Shown here: in pieces, positions 1 to 7,717 of the stretch | Layout of the letters: every line of letters starts with the position of its first letter | How positions within the stretch are numbered: the first letter of the stretch is position 1 | Assembly: GCF_900323885.1 (NCBI RefSeq) | Contig: NZ_OOHJ01000018.1 | Coordinates: 2,281,001 to 2,345,000 of the forward strand | Length of the DNA: 64,000 nt | DNA from: [Actinomadura] parvosata subsp. kistnae | GTDB taxonomy: Bacteria; Actinomycetota; Actinomycetes; Streptosporangiales; Streptosporangiaceae | Direction of reading: 5' to 3' | The notes under the pieces: generated by a model | Databases searched by the model: none | What the model was told of the DNA's origin: nothing | What the model saw: the letters and a program-made list of their open reading frames with translations, nothing else | Translations under genes and position numbers: made by a program

Positions 1-219
1 CACGGCACGCACGCGCAGAAGCTGCTCGCCCGCTACCTGTTCGACCACTCCACCGTCAACCGGATCGAGGCGTCCACCGAGATCACGAACGTGGCCGAGC
101 AGCGGGCGCTGGAGAAGGCCGGGTTCACCCGCGAGGGCGTGCTGCGCGGCGCCGGCTTCCGGGCCGGTCAGTGGCACGACGGCGTGCTCTACAGCATGAT
201 CCGCGCCGACCTGGGCTGA
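1..219 (+). CDS. GNAT-family N-acetyltransferase, 3' end only
   Basis: The window opens inside this gene; 72 C-terminal residues remain. They read HGTHAQKLLARYLFDH, then the asparagine-rich step STEITNVAEQRALEKAGF and the end WHDGVLYSMIRADLG. This is the typical C-terminal half of RimJ/RimL-like GNAT enzymes, with the alpha3 helix, the N-x-x-(S/A)-x-x-x-x-x-K-x-G-F signature and the beta6-beta7 turn. These enzymes move an acetyl group from acetyl-CoA to an amine; the substrate cannot be read from this part. The stop codon is followed by 17-bp repeat units and a strong hairpin shared with the convergent FKBP gene. Confidence 0.85.
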   Translation, partial: HGTHAQKLLARYLFDHSTVNRIEASTEITNVAEQRALEKAGFTREGVLRGAGFRAGQWHDGVLYSMIRADLG

Positions 220-280
220 AGGCGCGCCGTGACTGAAGGCAGGCCGTGGCTGAAAGCAGGCCGTGAAAGCAGGCCGGGCG
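216..280. repeat. 17-bp tandem repeats copying the stop-codon region
   Basis: Units of about 17 bp (CTGAAGGCGCGCCGTGA, CTGAAGGCAGGCCGTGG, then a 16-bp and a partial copy) start at the TGA of the acetyltransferase and run into the hairpin at 271. Each of the first three units carries CTGAA, a copy of the stop codon with its flank. Confidence 0.75.
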
Positions 281-301
281 GCGAGAGGTGCCGCCCGGCC
301 T
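271..301. terminator. Bidirectional hairpin between convergent genes
   Basis: AGGCCGGGCGGC (271-282) and GCCGCCCGGCCT (290-301) form a perfect 12-bp stem with a 7-nt loop. It lies between the convergent acetyltransferase and FKBP genes and covers the stop codon of the latter. There is no T-tract, as is usual for actinobacterial terminators. Confidence 0.75.
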
Positions 302-1103
302 ACGCGCGCGTGATCGTGTCGAGGATGTCGATCACGTAGAGGACGGGCCGCTCCCCCGGCGAGGGCACCGCCACCCGGCTGCCCACCCGCCGGCCGGCCA
401 GCGCGCCGACCCAGGCCGCCGGCACCGAGCCCGCCTCCAGCGTGAACGCGCTCGGCCCGCCCCTGCGGTACGAGGAGTCCACGACGGCTCTCGACGGCCA
501 CGCCGCCGCCACGTACTGGATGACGACCTTCGAGCCCGCCACGACCTCCCGCCCGGACCCGTCGATCAGGGTGCGCGGCGGGTCGGCGGGCGTCAGGTCG
601 GCCGGGACGACCGGCAGCGTGCGGCCGACGAGGCGCGCGTCCGGCGGGTAGCCGCCCAGGATGTCGAAGACGAGCACGAGCGTGTCGGCGGGCGAGACGC
701 CGGCCAGCGGCAGGTCCGGCCCCAGCGCCTCGGCGGCCGGGCCGACCAGCATGACCCGGCTGCCCGCCGGCCGCCCGATGAGCGACTGCCGCCACGTCTC
801 CGCCACCTTCCTGCCGTCGAACACGACCGAGGTGGGCTGGTTGCCGTCGTAGGTGCTCAGGTACGGCCGGTTGCCCGACCACCGCCGGATGTCCACGTCG
901 GCCAGCACCACGTCCCCCGGCACGGTGCGCCGCCCGCTGCCGACCGACAGCACCGTGATGCGCGGCGTGCGGCCCGGCTGGCCCTTGGGTATGGAGACGG
1001 TCGGCTTGCTGCCGAACCTTCCCGTCACGACGGGTTGCGTGCCCTCCTCGGCGACACCGCACGAGGTGGTGAGCACGAGGAGCGCGGGCCAGAACAGACG
1101 CAC
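300..1103 (-). CDS. FKBP-like peptidyl-prolyl isomerase lipoprotein
   Basis: The protein has 267 residues if read from the GTG at 1103, which has GGAGGA seven bases upstream; a longer reading frame to 1217 lacks a site and would run past the divergent promoter. Residues 1-15 form a short hydrophobic leader ending in LTTSC, a slightly atypical lipobox, so it is probably exported and lipid-anchored. Two FKBP-like segments follow (about 60-150 and 184-262), each with the GD/GS-x-V start and a D-I-L end strand. FKBPs catalyse proline cis-trans isomerisation and help fold exported proteins. Several FKBP active-site aromatics are not obvious, so catalysis is uncertain. Divergent from the DUF2293 gene, with 92 bp between the start codons. 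Confidence 0.72.
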   Translation of the reverse strand: MRLFWPALLVLTTSCGVAEEGTQPVVTGRFGSKPTVSIPKGQPGRTPRITVLSVGSGRRTVPGDVVLADVDIRRWSGNRPYLSTYDGNQPTSVVFDGRKVAETWRQSLIGRPAGSRVMLVGPAAEALGPDLPLAGVSPADTLVLVFDILGGYPPDARLVGRTLPVVPADLTPADPPRTLIDGSGREVVAGSKVVIQYVAAAWPSRAVVDSSYRRGGPSAFTLEAGSVPAAWVGALAGRRVGSRVAVPSPGERPVLYVIDILDTITRA

Positions 1104-1195
1104 GATTTCCTCCAGGGCCGGATCCAGAGGAGTTACTTGCCGCAAGTGCGCCAAGGAAAGCTTCGGGTCGCGCCAGTTCACGACAAACTTGGACC

Positions 1196-2239
1196 GTGAG
1201 CAAGCCCAATCTGGCACGTCGGGTCGCGGAGGCGGCCGAGGTCGCGCTGAGCACCCGCAAGTACGTGACGTTCATCGACGTGGTGACGGGTCTGCGCTGG
1301 CTGCACTCGCGGCACGTGGACGTCTGGCGCCAGGGCCGGGCGGCCACCCTGGCGGAGCTGGCGGCCGTGGACGACGACCGCCTGCTCACCGCGGCCGGCC
1401 TGCTGCGCGACTGGGCGCGGGCGAAGGGGCTGCGCCCGGTCGAGACCCCGTACGTGGCGGGCACCCGCGACCGCCGCGAGCTGCGCTTCACCGCCGGGCC
1501 GGAGCAGGGGCCGTTCCGGGTGCACTGGCTGTCGCCCGACCTGAGCGAGGCCAGGGTGCGCCGGCTGACCGAGGCGCAGAGCAAGGCTCCCGACCTGGTG
1601 GTGGTCTCCCCGCTGGAGGCGTGGACGTGCGCGTCCTGCGCCGACACCGGCCCGTACCTGATCATGGAGGACGACCGGCCGCACTGCCTCACCTGCGCCG
1701 ACATGGACCACCTGGTGTTCCTGCCGTCGGGCAACGCGGCGCTCAGCCGCCGGGCCAAGCAGGAGAGCGGCCTCGCGGCGGTGGTCGTCCGCTACAACCG
1801 GCGGCGCAAGGTCTACCAGCGCATGGGCCTGCTGGTGGAGGAGGCGGCGCTGGCCGCGGCCGAGGAGCGCTGCCTGGCCGACGAGGAGGTACGGCTGCGC
1901 CGCCGCGAGCGCGACCGCGTCCGCCGGGCGGAGCAGGACGTCGAGTACCAGGCCGCGATGGCCGCCGAGATCGCCCGGCTGTTCCCCGGCTGCCCCGAGC
2001 CGCGGGCGCGGGAGATCGCCGAGCACGCCGGCCAGCGCGGCAGCGGCCGGGTGGGGCGGTCGGCGGCGGCCAGGGCGCTCGACGAGAACGCCATCACGCT
2101 CGCCGTGATCGCCTCGATCCGGCACCTCGACACCGACTACGACCGGCTGCTCATGTCGGGCGTCCCCCGGATGGAGGCCCGCGACCGCATCAGGGCCGAT
2201 ATCGAACGCAAGCTCGAAGAGTTCCGCCGTCCCGGCTAA
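1196..2239 (+). CDS. DUF2293 domain protein
   Basis: The protein has 347 residues from a GTG start. The C-terminal part (about 255-340: AAMAAEIARLFPGCP, then RSAAARALDENAITLAV and HLDTDYDRLLM) matches the DUF2293 family of unknown function. The middle holds two Cys pairs, C-A-S-C and C-L-T-C, about 25 residues apart, which look like a zinc ribbon. A basic stretch of RRRERDRVRR type follows. Zinc plus basic character suggests nucleic-acid contact, but this is inference. The MmcQ/YjbR gene starts 10 bp downstream and is probably co-transcribed. Confidence 0.75.
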   Translation: MSKPNLARRVAEAAEVALSTRKYVTFIDVVTGLRWLHSRHVDVWRQGRAATLAELAAVDDDRLLTAAGLLRDWARAKGLRPVETPYVAGTRDRRELRFTAGPEQGPFRVHWLSPDLSEARVRRLTEAQSKAPDLVVVSPLEAWTCASCADTGPYLIMEDDRPHCLTCADMDHLVFLPSGNAALSRRAKQESGLAAVVVRYNRRRKVYQRMGLLVEEAALAAAEERCLADEEVRLRRRERDRVRRAEQDVEYQAAMAAEIARLFPGCPEPRAREIAEHAGQRGSGRVGRSAAARALDENAITLAVIASIRHLDTDYDRLLMSGVPRMEARDRIRADIERKLEEFRRPG

Positions 2240-2249
2240 GGTCGGAGGC

Positions 2250-2624
2250 ATGAGTGACGACTGGCACGACGTCAGGGAAGAGCTCCGCACGTTCGCGCTC
2301 GGCCTGCCCGAGACCCGCGAGGATCACCCGTGGGGTGAGACCGTCATCAAGGTCGGCAAGAAGGTCTTCCTCTTCCTCGGCATCGACGAGCGCACCGAGA
2401 AGTGGGAGCCGTCGTTCGGCGTGAAGCTCCTGTCGGAGGCGCACGGCCACGCGCTGACCGTCGAGGGCGCCCGGCCCAGCGGCTACGGGCTGGGCAAGGC
2501 GGGCTGGGTGACCGTGCCGTTCCTGGCGGAGCTGCCCGAGACCGAGGTGCTGCTCGACTGGGTGGAGGAGAGCTACCGCACGATCGCGCCCAAGCGGGCG
2601 GTCAAGGAACTCGACCTCAGGTGA
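2250..2624 (+). CDS. MmcQ/YjbR family protein
   Basis: At 124 residues it has the usual length for the family. Diagnostic parts are the LGLPETREDHPWGE start, the KVGKKVFLF strand and the ending SYRTIAPKRAVKEL. YjbR-type proteins have a double-wing CyaY-like fold and were suggested to bind DNA; no reaction is known. It starts 10 bp after the DUF2293 gene. Its last codons and stop lie in a 20-bp sequence that occurs again 39 bp later. Confidence 0.9.
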   Translation: MSDDWHDVREELRTFALGLPETREDHPWGETVIKVGKKVFLFLGIDERTEKWEPSFGVKLLSEAHGHALTVEGARPSGYGLGKAGWVTVPFLAELPETEVLLDWVEESYRTIAPKRAVKELDLR

Positions 2625-2674
2625 CGGCGCTCAGGCAGCGGCACTTAAGCGGCACTCAGGTGACGGCGCTCAGG
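2616..2674. repeat. Duplicated 20-bp stop-codon segment
   Basis: The 20 bases CTCAGGTGACGGCGCTCAGG, which include the Leu-Arg-stop end of the MmcQ gene, occur at 2616-2635 and identically at 2655-2674. The second copy also overlaps the stop codon of the convergent kynU at 2670-2672. Confidence 0.85.
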
Positions 2675-3863
2675 TGACCGCCAGGCGGGTCGCGTACTTG
2701 TCGTCGCGCCACAGCTCCTTGTCGAGCACCTCCAGCAGCGTGGTCGCAGCGTCGTACACGTCGGCGTAGCCGATGTAGAGCGGCGCGAAGCCGAACCTGA
2801 GCACGTCGGGCGCGCGGAAGTCGCCGTGCACGCCCCGGTCGATCAGCGCCCGCATCACCGGGTAGCCGTCGGGGTGGCGCAACGAGATCTGGCTGCCGCG
2901 CGCGGCCGGGTCGGCGGGCGAGGCCAGCTCCAGCCGGTCGCCGACCAGCTCGACGAACAGCTCGCCGAGCGCCATGCTCTTGGCTCTGACCTGCGCCATC
3001 GGCACCCGCTCCCACACGTCGAGCGCCGCCTCCAGCGCCGCGAACGACAGCACGTGCGGGGTGCTCACCGCGAACCGCCGCACCCCCTCGGCCGGCCGGT
3101 AATCGGCCTCGAACGCGAACGGCTCGGCGTGGCCGTGCCAGCCCGACAGCACGTTCTCGGCGGCGGCGTGGTGGCGCGGGTTGACGTAGAGGAACGCGGG
3201 CGCGCCGGGACCGGCGTTCAGGTACTTGTACGTGCATCCCACCGCGAAGTCGGCCGCGGAGACGTCCACCTCCATGGCGCCGACGCTGTGGCACACGTCC
3301 CACACGATGAGCGCCCCCGCGGCGTGCGCGGCGGCGGTCACCGCGGGCACGTCGGCGCGGGCGCCCGTGCGGTAGTCCACCTCCGACAGCAGCACCACGG
3401 CGGCGTCCTCGAAGCTCCCCTCGCTGAGGTCGCGCAGCTCGTAGCCGCCCAGCAGCCCGGCCAGGCCCTGCACGATGTAGTGGTCGGTGGGGAAGTTGCG
3501 GAGGTCGGAGACGATCACGCGCCGCTCGGGCCGCAGCCGGAGCGCCGCCGCCACGGCCTGGTAGACGGCGATCGAGGTGGTGTTGCCCACGACGACCTGG
3601 CCGGGGCCGGCGCCGATGAGCGGGGCGATCCGGTCGCCGGTGGTGAGCGGCTGCTCGTACCAGCCCGCGTGGTTCCACCCGCCGACGAGCTGCCTGCCCC
3701 ATTCGTCCTCGACCGTCCTGCGCACCCGCTCGGCGGTACGGCGGGGCAGCGCGCCCAGCGAGTTGCCGACGAGGTAGATCACGCCGTCGGGCAGCACGAA
3801 CTCGTGCCGGAACTCCCGCAGCGGGTCCTCGGCGTCGAGGGCGAGGCACTGGTCGCGGTCCAA
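2670..3863 (-). CDS. kynU: Kynureninase
   Basis: PLP enzyme of 397 residues that splits kynurenine or 3-hydroxykynurenine into (3-hydroxy)anthranilate and alanine. Visible marks: YLVGNSLGALP near the start, WNHAGW (63-68), the PLP-binding DVCHS with Asp189, and the Schiff-base lysine in CTYKYLNAGPG (Lys213). Length agrees with bacterial kynureninases (about 400-415). It is the last gene of a seven-gene operon and starts 12 bp after the solute-binding protein gene. Its product 3-hydroxyanthranilate is the substrate of the dioxygenase encoded three genes upstream. No kynurenine 3-monooxygenase or tryptophan dioxygenase is in the window. Confidence 0.95.
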   Translation of the reverse strand: MDRDQCLALDAEDPLREFRHEFVLPDGVIYLVGNSLGALPRRTAERVRRTVEDEWGRQLVGGWNHAGWYEQPLTTGDRIAPLIGAGPGQVVVGNTTSIAVYQAVAAALRLRPERRVIVSDLRNFPTDHYIVQGLAGLLGGYELRDLSEGSFEDAAVVLLSEVDYRTGARADVPAVTAAAHAAGALIVWDVCHSVGAMEVDVSAADFAVGCTYKYLNAGPGAPAFLYVNPRHHAAAENVLSGWHGHAEPFAFEADYRPAEGVRRFAVSTPHVLSFAALEAALDVWERVPMAQVRAKSMALGELFVELVGDRLELASPADPAARGSQISLRHPDGYPVMRALIDRGVHGDFRAPDVLRFGFAPLYIGYADVYDAATTLLEVLDKELWRDDKYATRLAVT

Positions 3864-3875
3864 GATCGGCTCCCG

Positions 3876-4991
3876 TCATGGAGGGATGGTGGCAATCACC
3901 CGGTTCACACCATTTTGATACCGCCGCACGTACCAGTTCTGCACCGGGTTGTGCGTGGCGTCCAGCCGGAAGCGGCCGCGCGGGCCGTCCAGCTCGCCCA
4001 CCTCCCCCAGCGCGCGGCCGAGGTCGCCGCCCCTGGACAGTGCCGCGTCGATGAGGCGCATCGCGTCCCAGCTCTGCACGGCCACCGCCGACGGGTTGCG
4101 GCCGGTCCGCTCCCGCCACTTGGCCGCGAACGCGGTGTTGTCGATGTTCTCCAGCGCGGGCGAGTACATGCCGACGCTCGTGATGCCCTCGGCGTCCGGG
4201 CCGACGGCGCGCAGCACGTCCTCGTCGGTGAGGTTCATGCAGGCCAGCAGGTCGATCCTGGTGTCGTAGCCGAGCTCCTTGAACGCCCTGGTGAACGCGA
4301 TCGCCTCGCCGCCGGCGTAGAACGCGTACAGGAGCTTCGCCTCGGGCGGGATCTGCTCGAAGTACGGCCGCAGGTCGGCCACCCGGTCGTGCGGGGTCAG
4401 GATGCGCTTGAGCGGCTCGGCGCCGTACCCCTCGGTGAAGCCGTCGAGCGTCTCGACGCCGGCCGAGTAGTCGGGGGCCATGAGCACCACGCCGCGCCGC
4501 CCGTAGTGCTCGGCGGCGTAGCGGCCGGCGGCGTGGCCGTGGTCGTGGTTGGTGTAGGAGACGCGGAAGACGTTCGAGCCGTCCAGGTCGTCGGAGCCGG
4601 CGTTGGCGACCACCACCGGGGTCCTGCCGGCCGCCTCCTCGACCACGGCGACGGCGACGGGCGAGGCGATCAGGCCGGTGAGCACGTCCACGCTCTCGGC
4701 GTCGATGAGCCGCCTGGCCTCCTTCCTGCCCTGCTCGGCGGTGCCCCCGTCGTCGGCCACCAGCAGCTCGGCCGGCCTGCCGCCGAGCCGGCCACCGTGG
4801 TCGTCGAGGTAGAGGCGCATGGCGCTCTCCATGTCGTCGCCGAGCATGGCGTACACGCCGGTCTGCGAGATGATCGCGCCGATCTTGACCGGGAGCTCGT
4901 CCCCGTCGCGCGGCGGCACCGTGCCACCGCAGCCGGCGGCCATCAGCACCACCAGCCCGACCACGGGCAGCCCCAGCACGGGTGCGCGCAT
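3876..4991 (-). CDS. ABC-type solute-binding lipoprotein (amide/amino-acid type)
   Basis: The protein has 371 residues and a signal peptide ending in the lipobox MAAGC (Cys21), so it is anchored on the outer face of the membrane. The mature part is a type I periplasmic-binding fold of the branched-chain amino acid/amide family: KIGAIISQTGVYAMLG, then VLTGLIASPVAVAV and VVVANAGSDDL, a two-lobe pattern. It sits inside the kynurenine operon, 13 bp after the ACMSD gene and 12 bp before kynU. That suggests it captures kynurenine, anthranilate or a related aromatic. No permease or ATPase genes are adjacent, so the partner membrane complex must be encoded elsewhere. Confidence 0.9.
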   Translation of the reverse strand: MRAPVLGLPVVGLVVLMAAGCGGTVPPRDGDELPVKIGAIISQTGVYAMLGDDMESAMRLYLDDHGGRLGGRPAELLVADDGGTAEQGRKEARRLIDAESVDVLTGLIASPVAVAVVEEAAGRTPVVVANAGSDDLDGSNVFRVSYTNHDHGHAAGRYAAEHYGRRGVVLMAPDYSAGVETLDGFTEGYGAEPLKRILTPHDRVADLRPYFEQIPPEAKLLYAFYAGGEAIAFTRAFKELGYDTRIDLLACMNLTDEDVLRAVGPDAEGITSVGMYSPALENIDNTAFAAKWRERTGRNPSAVAVQSWDAMRLIDAALSRGGDLGRALGEVGELDGPRGRFRLDATHNPVQNWYVRRYQNGVNRVIATIPP

Positions 4992-5004
4992 GGGGGAGCT
5001 CCCT

Positions 5005-5973
5005 TCAGCCCAGGAACGCCTCGGCGTTGGCTGCGAGCAGCTTGGCGCGGGCCGTGCCGGACAGGAAGGGAGCGCGCCGGATCAGGTCACCCGCGGGTGA
5101 CTCGCCCAGCGGATAGGGAAAGTCGCTGCCGAGCATCACATGGTCCTCCCCGAGAGTGTCGACGAGCAGCCGCAGCGCGCGCTCGTCGAAGACGGCAGAG
5201 TCGACGCTGAACCTGCCGAGGTAGTGGGACGGCGGCCGTTCGGAGCCGCCGACCAGGTCGTGCCTGCGGTGCCAGGCGTTCTCGAACCGGCCGAGCCAGA
5301 AGGCGAACGAGCCGCCGCCGTGCGCGAAGCAGATCCGCAACGTGTCGGGGACGCGGTCGAACACGCCGCCGAGGATCATCGCCAGGATGGACAGGTGCGT
5401 CTCGGCCGGCATGCCGACCAGCCACTGCGCCATCCACCGCTCGACGCGCGGCCCCGCGGGCAGGTCCCACGGGTGCACGAAGACGGGAACGTTCCTTTCC
5501 GCGCAGTGCTGGAGGAACCGCACGACCCCGGGATCGTCGAGGTCGCGGTCGCCGACGTGGTTGCCGATCTCCACGCCCCGGTGCCCGTTCGCCAGGCAGC
5601 GGTCGAGCTCCGCGCAGGCCAGGTCGGGGTCCTGCAACGGCACCTGGCAGAACGGGATCAGCCGCGGGCCGGCGCACAGCTCCAGCGCCAGGTCGTTGAA
5701 GACCTTCGCGATCCGCACGCCCTGCTCGGCCGGCCGGTCGTAGCCGAAGAAGACCGGGGTGGGCGAGACCACCTGCCGGTCCACGCCGTCGCGGTCCATG
5801 CGTTCCAGCCGGACCCGCGGATCCCAGCAGTCGTCCTGGATCCTGCGGAACTCGCGGTCGTTGACGAGGATCGTCGCTTCGCGCTCCGAGTCGACCCTCA
5901 GCCTGGGCGCCCCTGGCCAACCCAGCTCGGGCCAGCCCCGGGGCACGTGGTGCGTGTGGACGTCGATGACCAT
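5005..5973 (-). CDS. nbaD: 2-Amino-3-carboxymuconate-6-semialdehyde decarboxylase (ACMSD)
   Basis: Amidohydrolase-fold zinc enzyme of 322 residues. Metal ligands are visible: H-T-H at 6-8, His167 in FVHPWD, His218 in FAHGGGSF and Asp284 in LGSDFPYPLGE. ACMSD removes CO2 from the ring-opened product of 3-hydroxyanthranilate dioxygenase, steering it to 2-aminomuconate and away from spontaneous quinolinate formation. The ATG follows the TAG of the dioxygenase gene without a gap, so translation is likely coupled. Confidence 0.95.
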   Translation of the reverse strand: MVIDVHTHHVPRGWPELGWPGAPRLRVDSEREATILVNDREFRRIQDDCWDPRVRLERMDRDGVDRQVVSPTPVFFGYDRPAEQGVRIAKVFNDLALELCAGPRLIPFCQVPLQDPDLACAELDRCLANGHRGVEIGNHVGDRDLDDPGVVRFLQHCAERNVPVFVHPWDLPAGPRVERWMAQWLVGMPAETHLSILAMILGGVFDRVPDTLRICFAHGGGSFAFWLGRFENAWHRRHDLVGGSERPPSHYLGRFSVDSAVFDERALRLLVDTLGEDHVMLGSDFPYPLGESPAGDLIRRAPFLSGTARAKLLAANAEAFLG

Positions 5974-6489
5974 CTAGCCCTTGCCAGGATGTAGCGCGCC
6001 GCACCGGCCGCAGGTGCGGGCCTTCTCGTCGCCGTAGAACGCCTCGAAGACCGGCGGCAGGTCCTTGACGATGTCGCGGACCTGGAGCTCGACCTCGTGG
6101 ACGAGGGCGCCGCACTCCATGCAGTACCACTGGAACTTCTCCAGCTCGCCCTCCGGCCGGATCCGCTCGACGACCAGCCCCACCGAGCCGGCCTCCGGCC
6201 GCTGCGGCGAGTGCGGCACGCGCGGCGGCAGCAGCCACATCTGGCCCTCGCGGACGTGCACGGTCTCGGGGCCGTTCCCGGTGACGACGTTGACGTGCAT
6301 GTTGCCGCGCACCTGGTAGAACAGCTCCTCGTACGGGTCCACGTGGAAGTCCGTCCTGGAGTTGGGCCCGCCGACCACCATCACGATGAAGTCGTTCGCC
6401 CCCTCGAAGACCACCTTGTTGCCGACCGGCGGCTTGAGCAGGTGGGCGTGCTCGTCGATCCATGCGGTGAAGTCGATCGGGGGGATCAT
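5974..6489 (-). CDS. nbaC: 3-Hydroxyanthranilate 3,4-dioxygenase
   Basis: Cupin dioxygenase of 171 residues that opens the ring of 3-hydroxyanthranilate. The iron ligands are His49, Glu55 and His93 (FHVDPYEELFYQ and VPHSPQRP), with the family spacing. Near the C-terminus two CxxC pairs (Cys123/126 and Cys160/163) form the rubredoxin-like iron site typical of the bacterial enzymes. The start overlaps the end of the upstream deaminase gene by four bases (ATGA). Confidence 0.96.
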   Translation of the reverse strand: MIPPIDFTAWIDEHAHLLKPPVGNKVVFEGANDFIVMVVGGPNSRTDFHVDPYEELFYQVRGNMHVNVVTGNGPETVHVREGQMWLLPPRVPHSPQRPEAGSVGLVVERIRPEGELEKFQWYCMECGALVHEVELQVRDIVKDLPPVFEAFYGDEKARTCGRCGALHPGKG

Positions 6490-6923
6490 GACAGCTCCTG
6501 GGGGTGGTAGGCGACGGCTTGCATCTCGATGAGCAGGTGCGGGTGCGGGAGCTGGTGCACCGCCACCGTGGTGCGGGTCGGGCCCTCCTCGTCGAAGAAC
6601 TCGGCGTAGACCTCGTTGTAGCCCTTGAAGTCGTTCATGTTGACCAGGTACGTGGTGATCTGCACCAGGTCGGCGAGCGAGCCGCCCGCGGCCTTGAGGA
6701 TGTCGCCGATGTTCTCGATGACCGCCCTGGTCTGGGCGCGGATGTCCAGGTTCGTCACGCCGTACTTGTCCACCTCGGCGCCCACGAACGTGTCGTCGGG
6801 GCGCCGGCAGCTCGTGCCGGAGACGTACAGGAAGTCGCCGGCCCGCTTGACGTGCGGGAACCTGCCCCGTGGTGTGGCCTTGCCCGGCACGCGGATGGCC
6901 TTCGGCCTCGCCTGGGGGCTCAC
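6486..6923 (-). CDS. nbaF: 2-Aminomuconate deaminase (RidA/YjgF family)
   Basis: RidA-fold protein of 145 residues. Typical parts are VKRAGDFLYVSGTSCRRPDD, AQTRAVIENIGDIL, and the ending GPTRTTVAVHQLPHPHLLIEMQAVA with the family arginine. Generic RidA proteins hydrolyse imines. The gene lies between a 2-oxo-3-hexenedioate decarboxylase and the dioxygenase, so this one most likely removes the amino group of 2-aminomuconate, as NbaF does in Pseudomonas. It overlaps both neighbours by four bases. Confidence 0.88.
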   Translation of the reverse strand: MSPQARPKAIRVPGKATPRGRFPHVKRAGDFLYVSGTSCRRPDDTFVGAEVDKYGVTNLDIRAQTRAVIENIGDILKAAGGSLADLVQITTYLVNMNDFKGYNEVYAEFFDEEGPTRTTVAVHQLPHPHLLIEMQAVAYHPQELS

Positions 6924-7717
6924 TTGCCGAACACCGCCCGCACCGAGCCGAGGCCCTCGATCCTCGCCTCGAACACGTCGCCCGGCTCGACCGGCACCAC
7001 CGGCCCGAGCGCGCCGGTCAGCACCACGTCACCGGCCCGCAGCGGGTGCTCGGTGCCGCCGAGGCGGTTGGCCAGCCAGACGGCGGCGTTGAGCGGGTGC
7101 CCCAGGCATGCCTCGCCCGAGCCGGCCGAGACCTCCTGGTCGCCCCGCGTCATCGACATCCGCGCCGCCCGCAGGTCGAGCCCGCGCAGCGACATGGGCG
7201 TGCCGCCGAGCACGAACGCGCCGGACGAGGCGTTGTCGGCGATCGTGTCGACCAGGCTGATGTCCCAGCCGGCGATCCGCGAGTCGGCGATCTCGATCGC
7301 GGGCAGTACGAAGTCCACCGCCCTGATCACGTCCGCCACGGTGAACGGGCCGCCCTCCAGGTCGCCGCCGAGGACCAGCGCCACCTCGGCCTCCGCCTTC
7401 GGCTGCAGGAACCGCTCCGGCGGGACGGGCAGCCCGTCGCCGTAGCAGGTGTCGGCGAAGAGCACGCCGAAGTCGGGCTGGTCGACGCCGAGCTGCTGCT
7501 GGATCACCGGGTTGGTCAGCCCGATCTTCCTGCCGACCGGCCGCCGCCCCGCGTCGAGCGCCTGCCTCGTGCCCAGCTCCTGCACGGCGTACGCGTCGGC
7601 CGCCGTGCCCACCAGGTCCCTGATCGGCGCGCAGGGCCGGCCCGTGCGCACCGCCTCGGCCAGCCGCTCGGCCGCCTGGGCGCGCACGTCCACTGCCTGG
7701 GACCATTCGTCATGCAT
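6920..7717 (-). CDS. nbaG: 2-Oxo-3-hexenedioate (4-oxalocrotonate) decarboxylase
   Basis: FAH-fold enzyme of 265 residues, in the hydratase/decarboxylase family of 2-keto-4-pentenoate hydratase. Marks are VGRKIGLTNPVIQQQLGV, the acidic metal site KAEAEVALVL, and FVLPAIEIADSRI. Family members either add water to 2-oxopent-4-enoate or decarboxylate 4-oxalocrotonate, and sequence alone does not separate them well. The position right after the dehydrogenase and before the deaminase favours the decarboxylase. It overlaps the dehydrogenase gene by 8 bp and the deaminase gene by 4 bp. Confidence 0.82.
   Translation of the reverse strand: MHDEWSQAVDVRAQAAERLAEAVRTGRPCAPIRDLVGTAADAYAVQELGTRQALDAGRRPVGRKIGLTNPVIQQQLGVDQPDFGVLFADTCYGDGLPVPPERFLQPKAEAEVALVLGGDLEGGPFTVADVIRAVDFVLPAIEIADSRIAGWDISLVDTIADNASSGAFVLGGTPMSLRGLDLRAARMSMTRGDQEVSAGSGEACLGHPLNAAVWLANRLGGTEHPLRAGDVVLTGALGPVVPVEPGDVFEARIEGLGSVRAVFGK

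Noticed and set aside
1104..1217. Longer start for the FKBP-like protein
   Set aside because: The extra 38 codons have no ribosome site, cover the divergent promoter and put the export signal in the middle of the protein.
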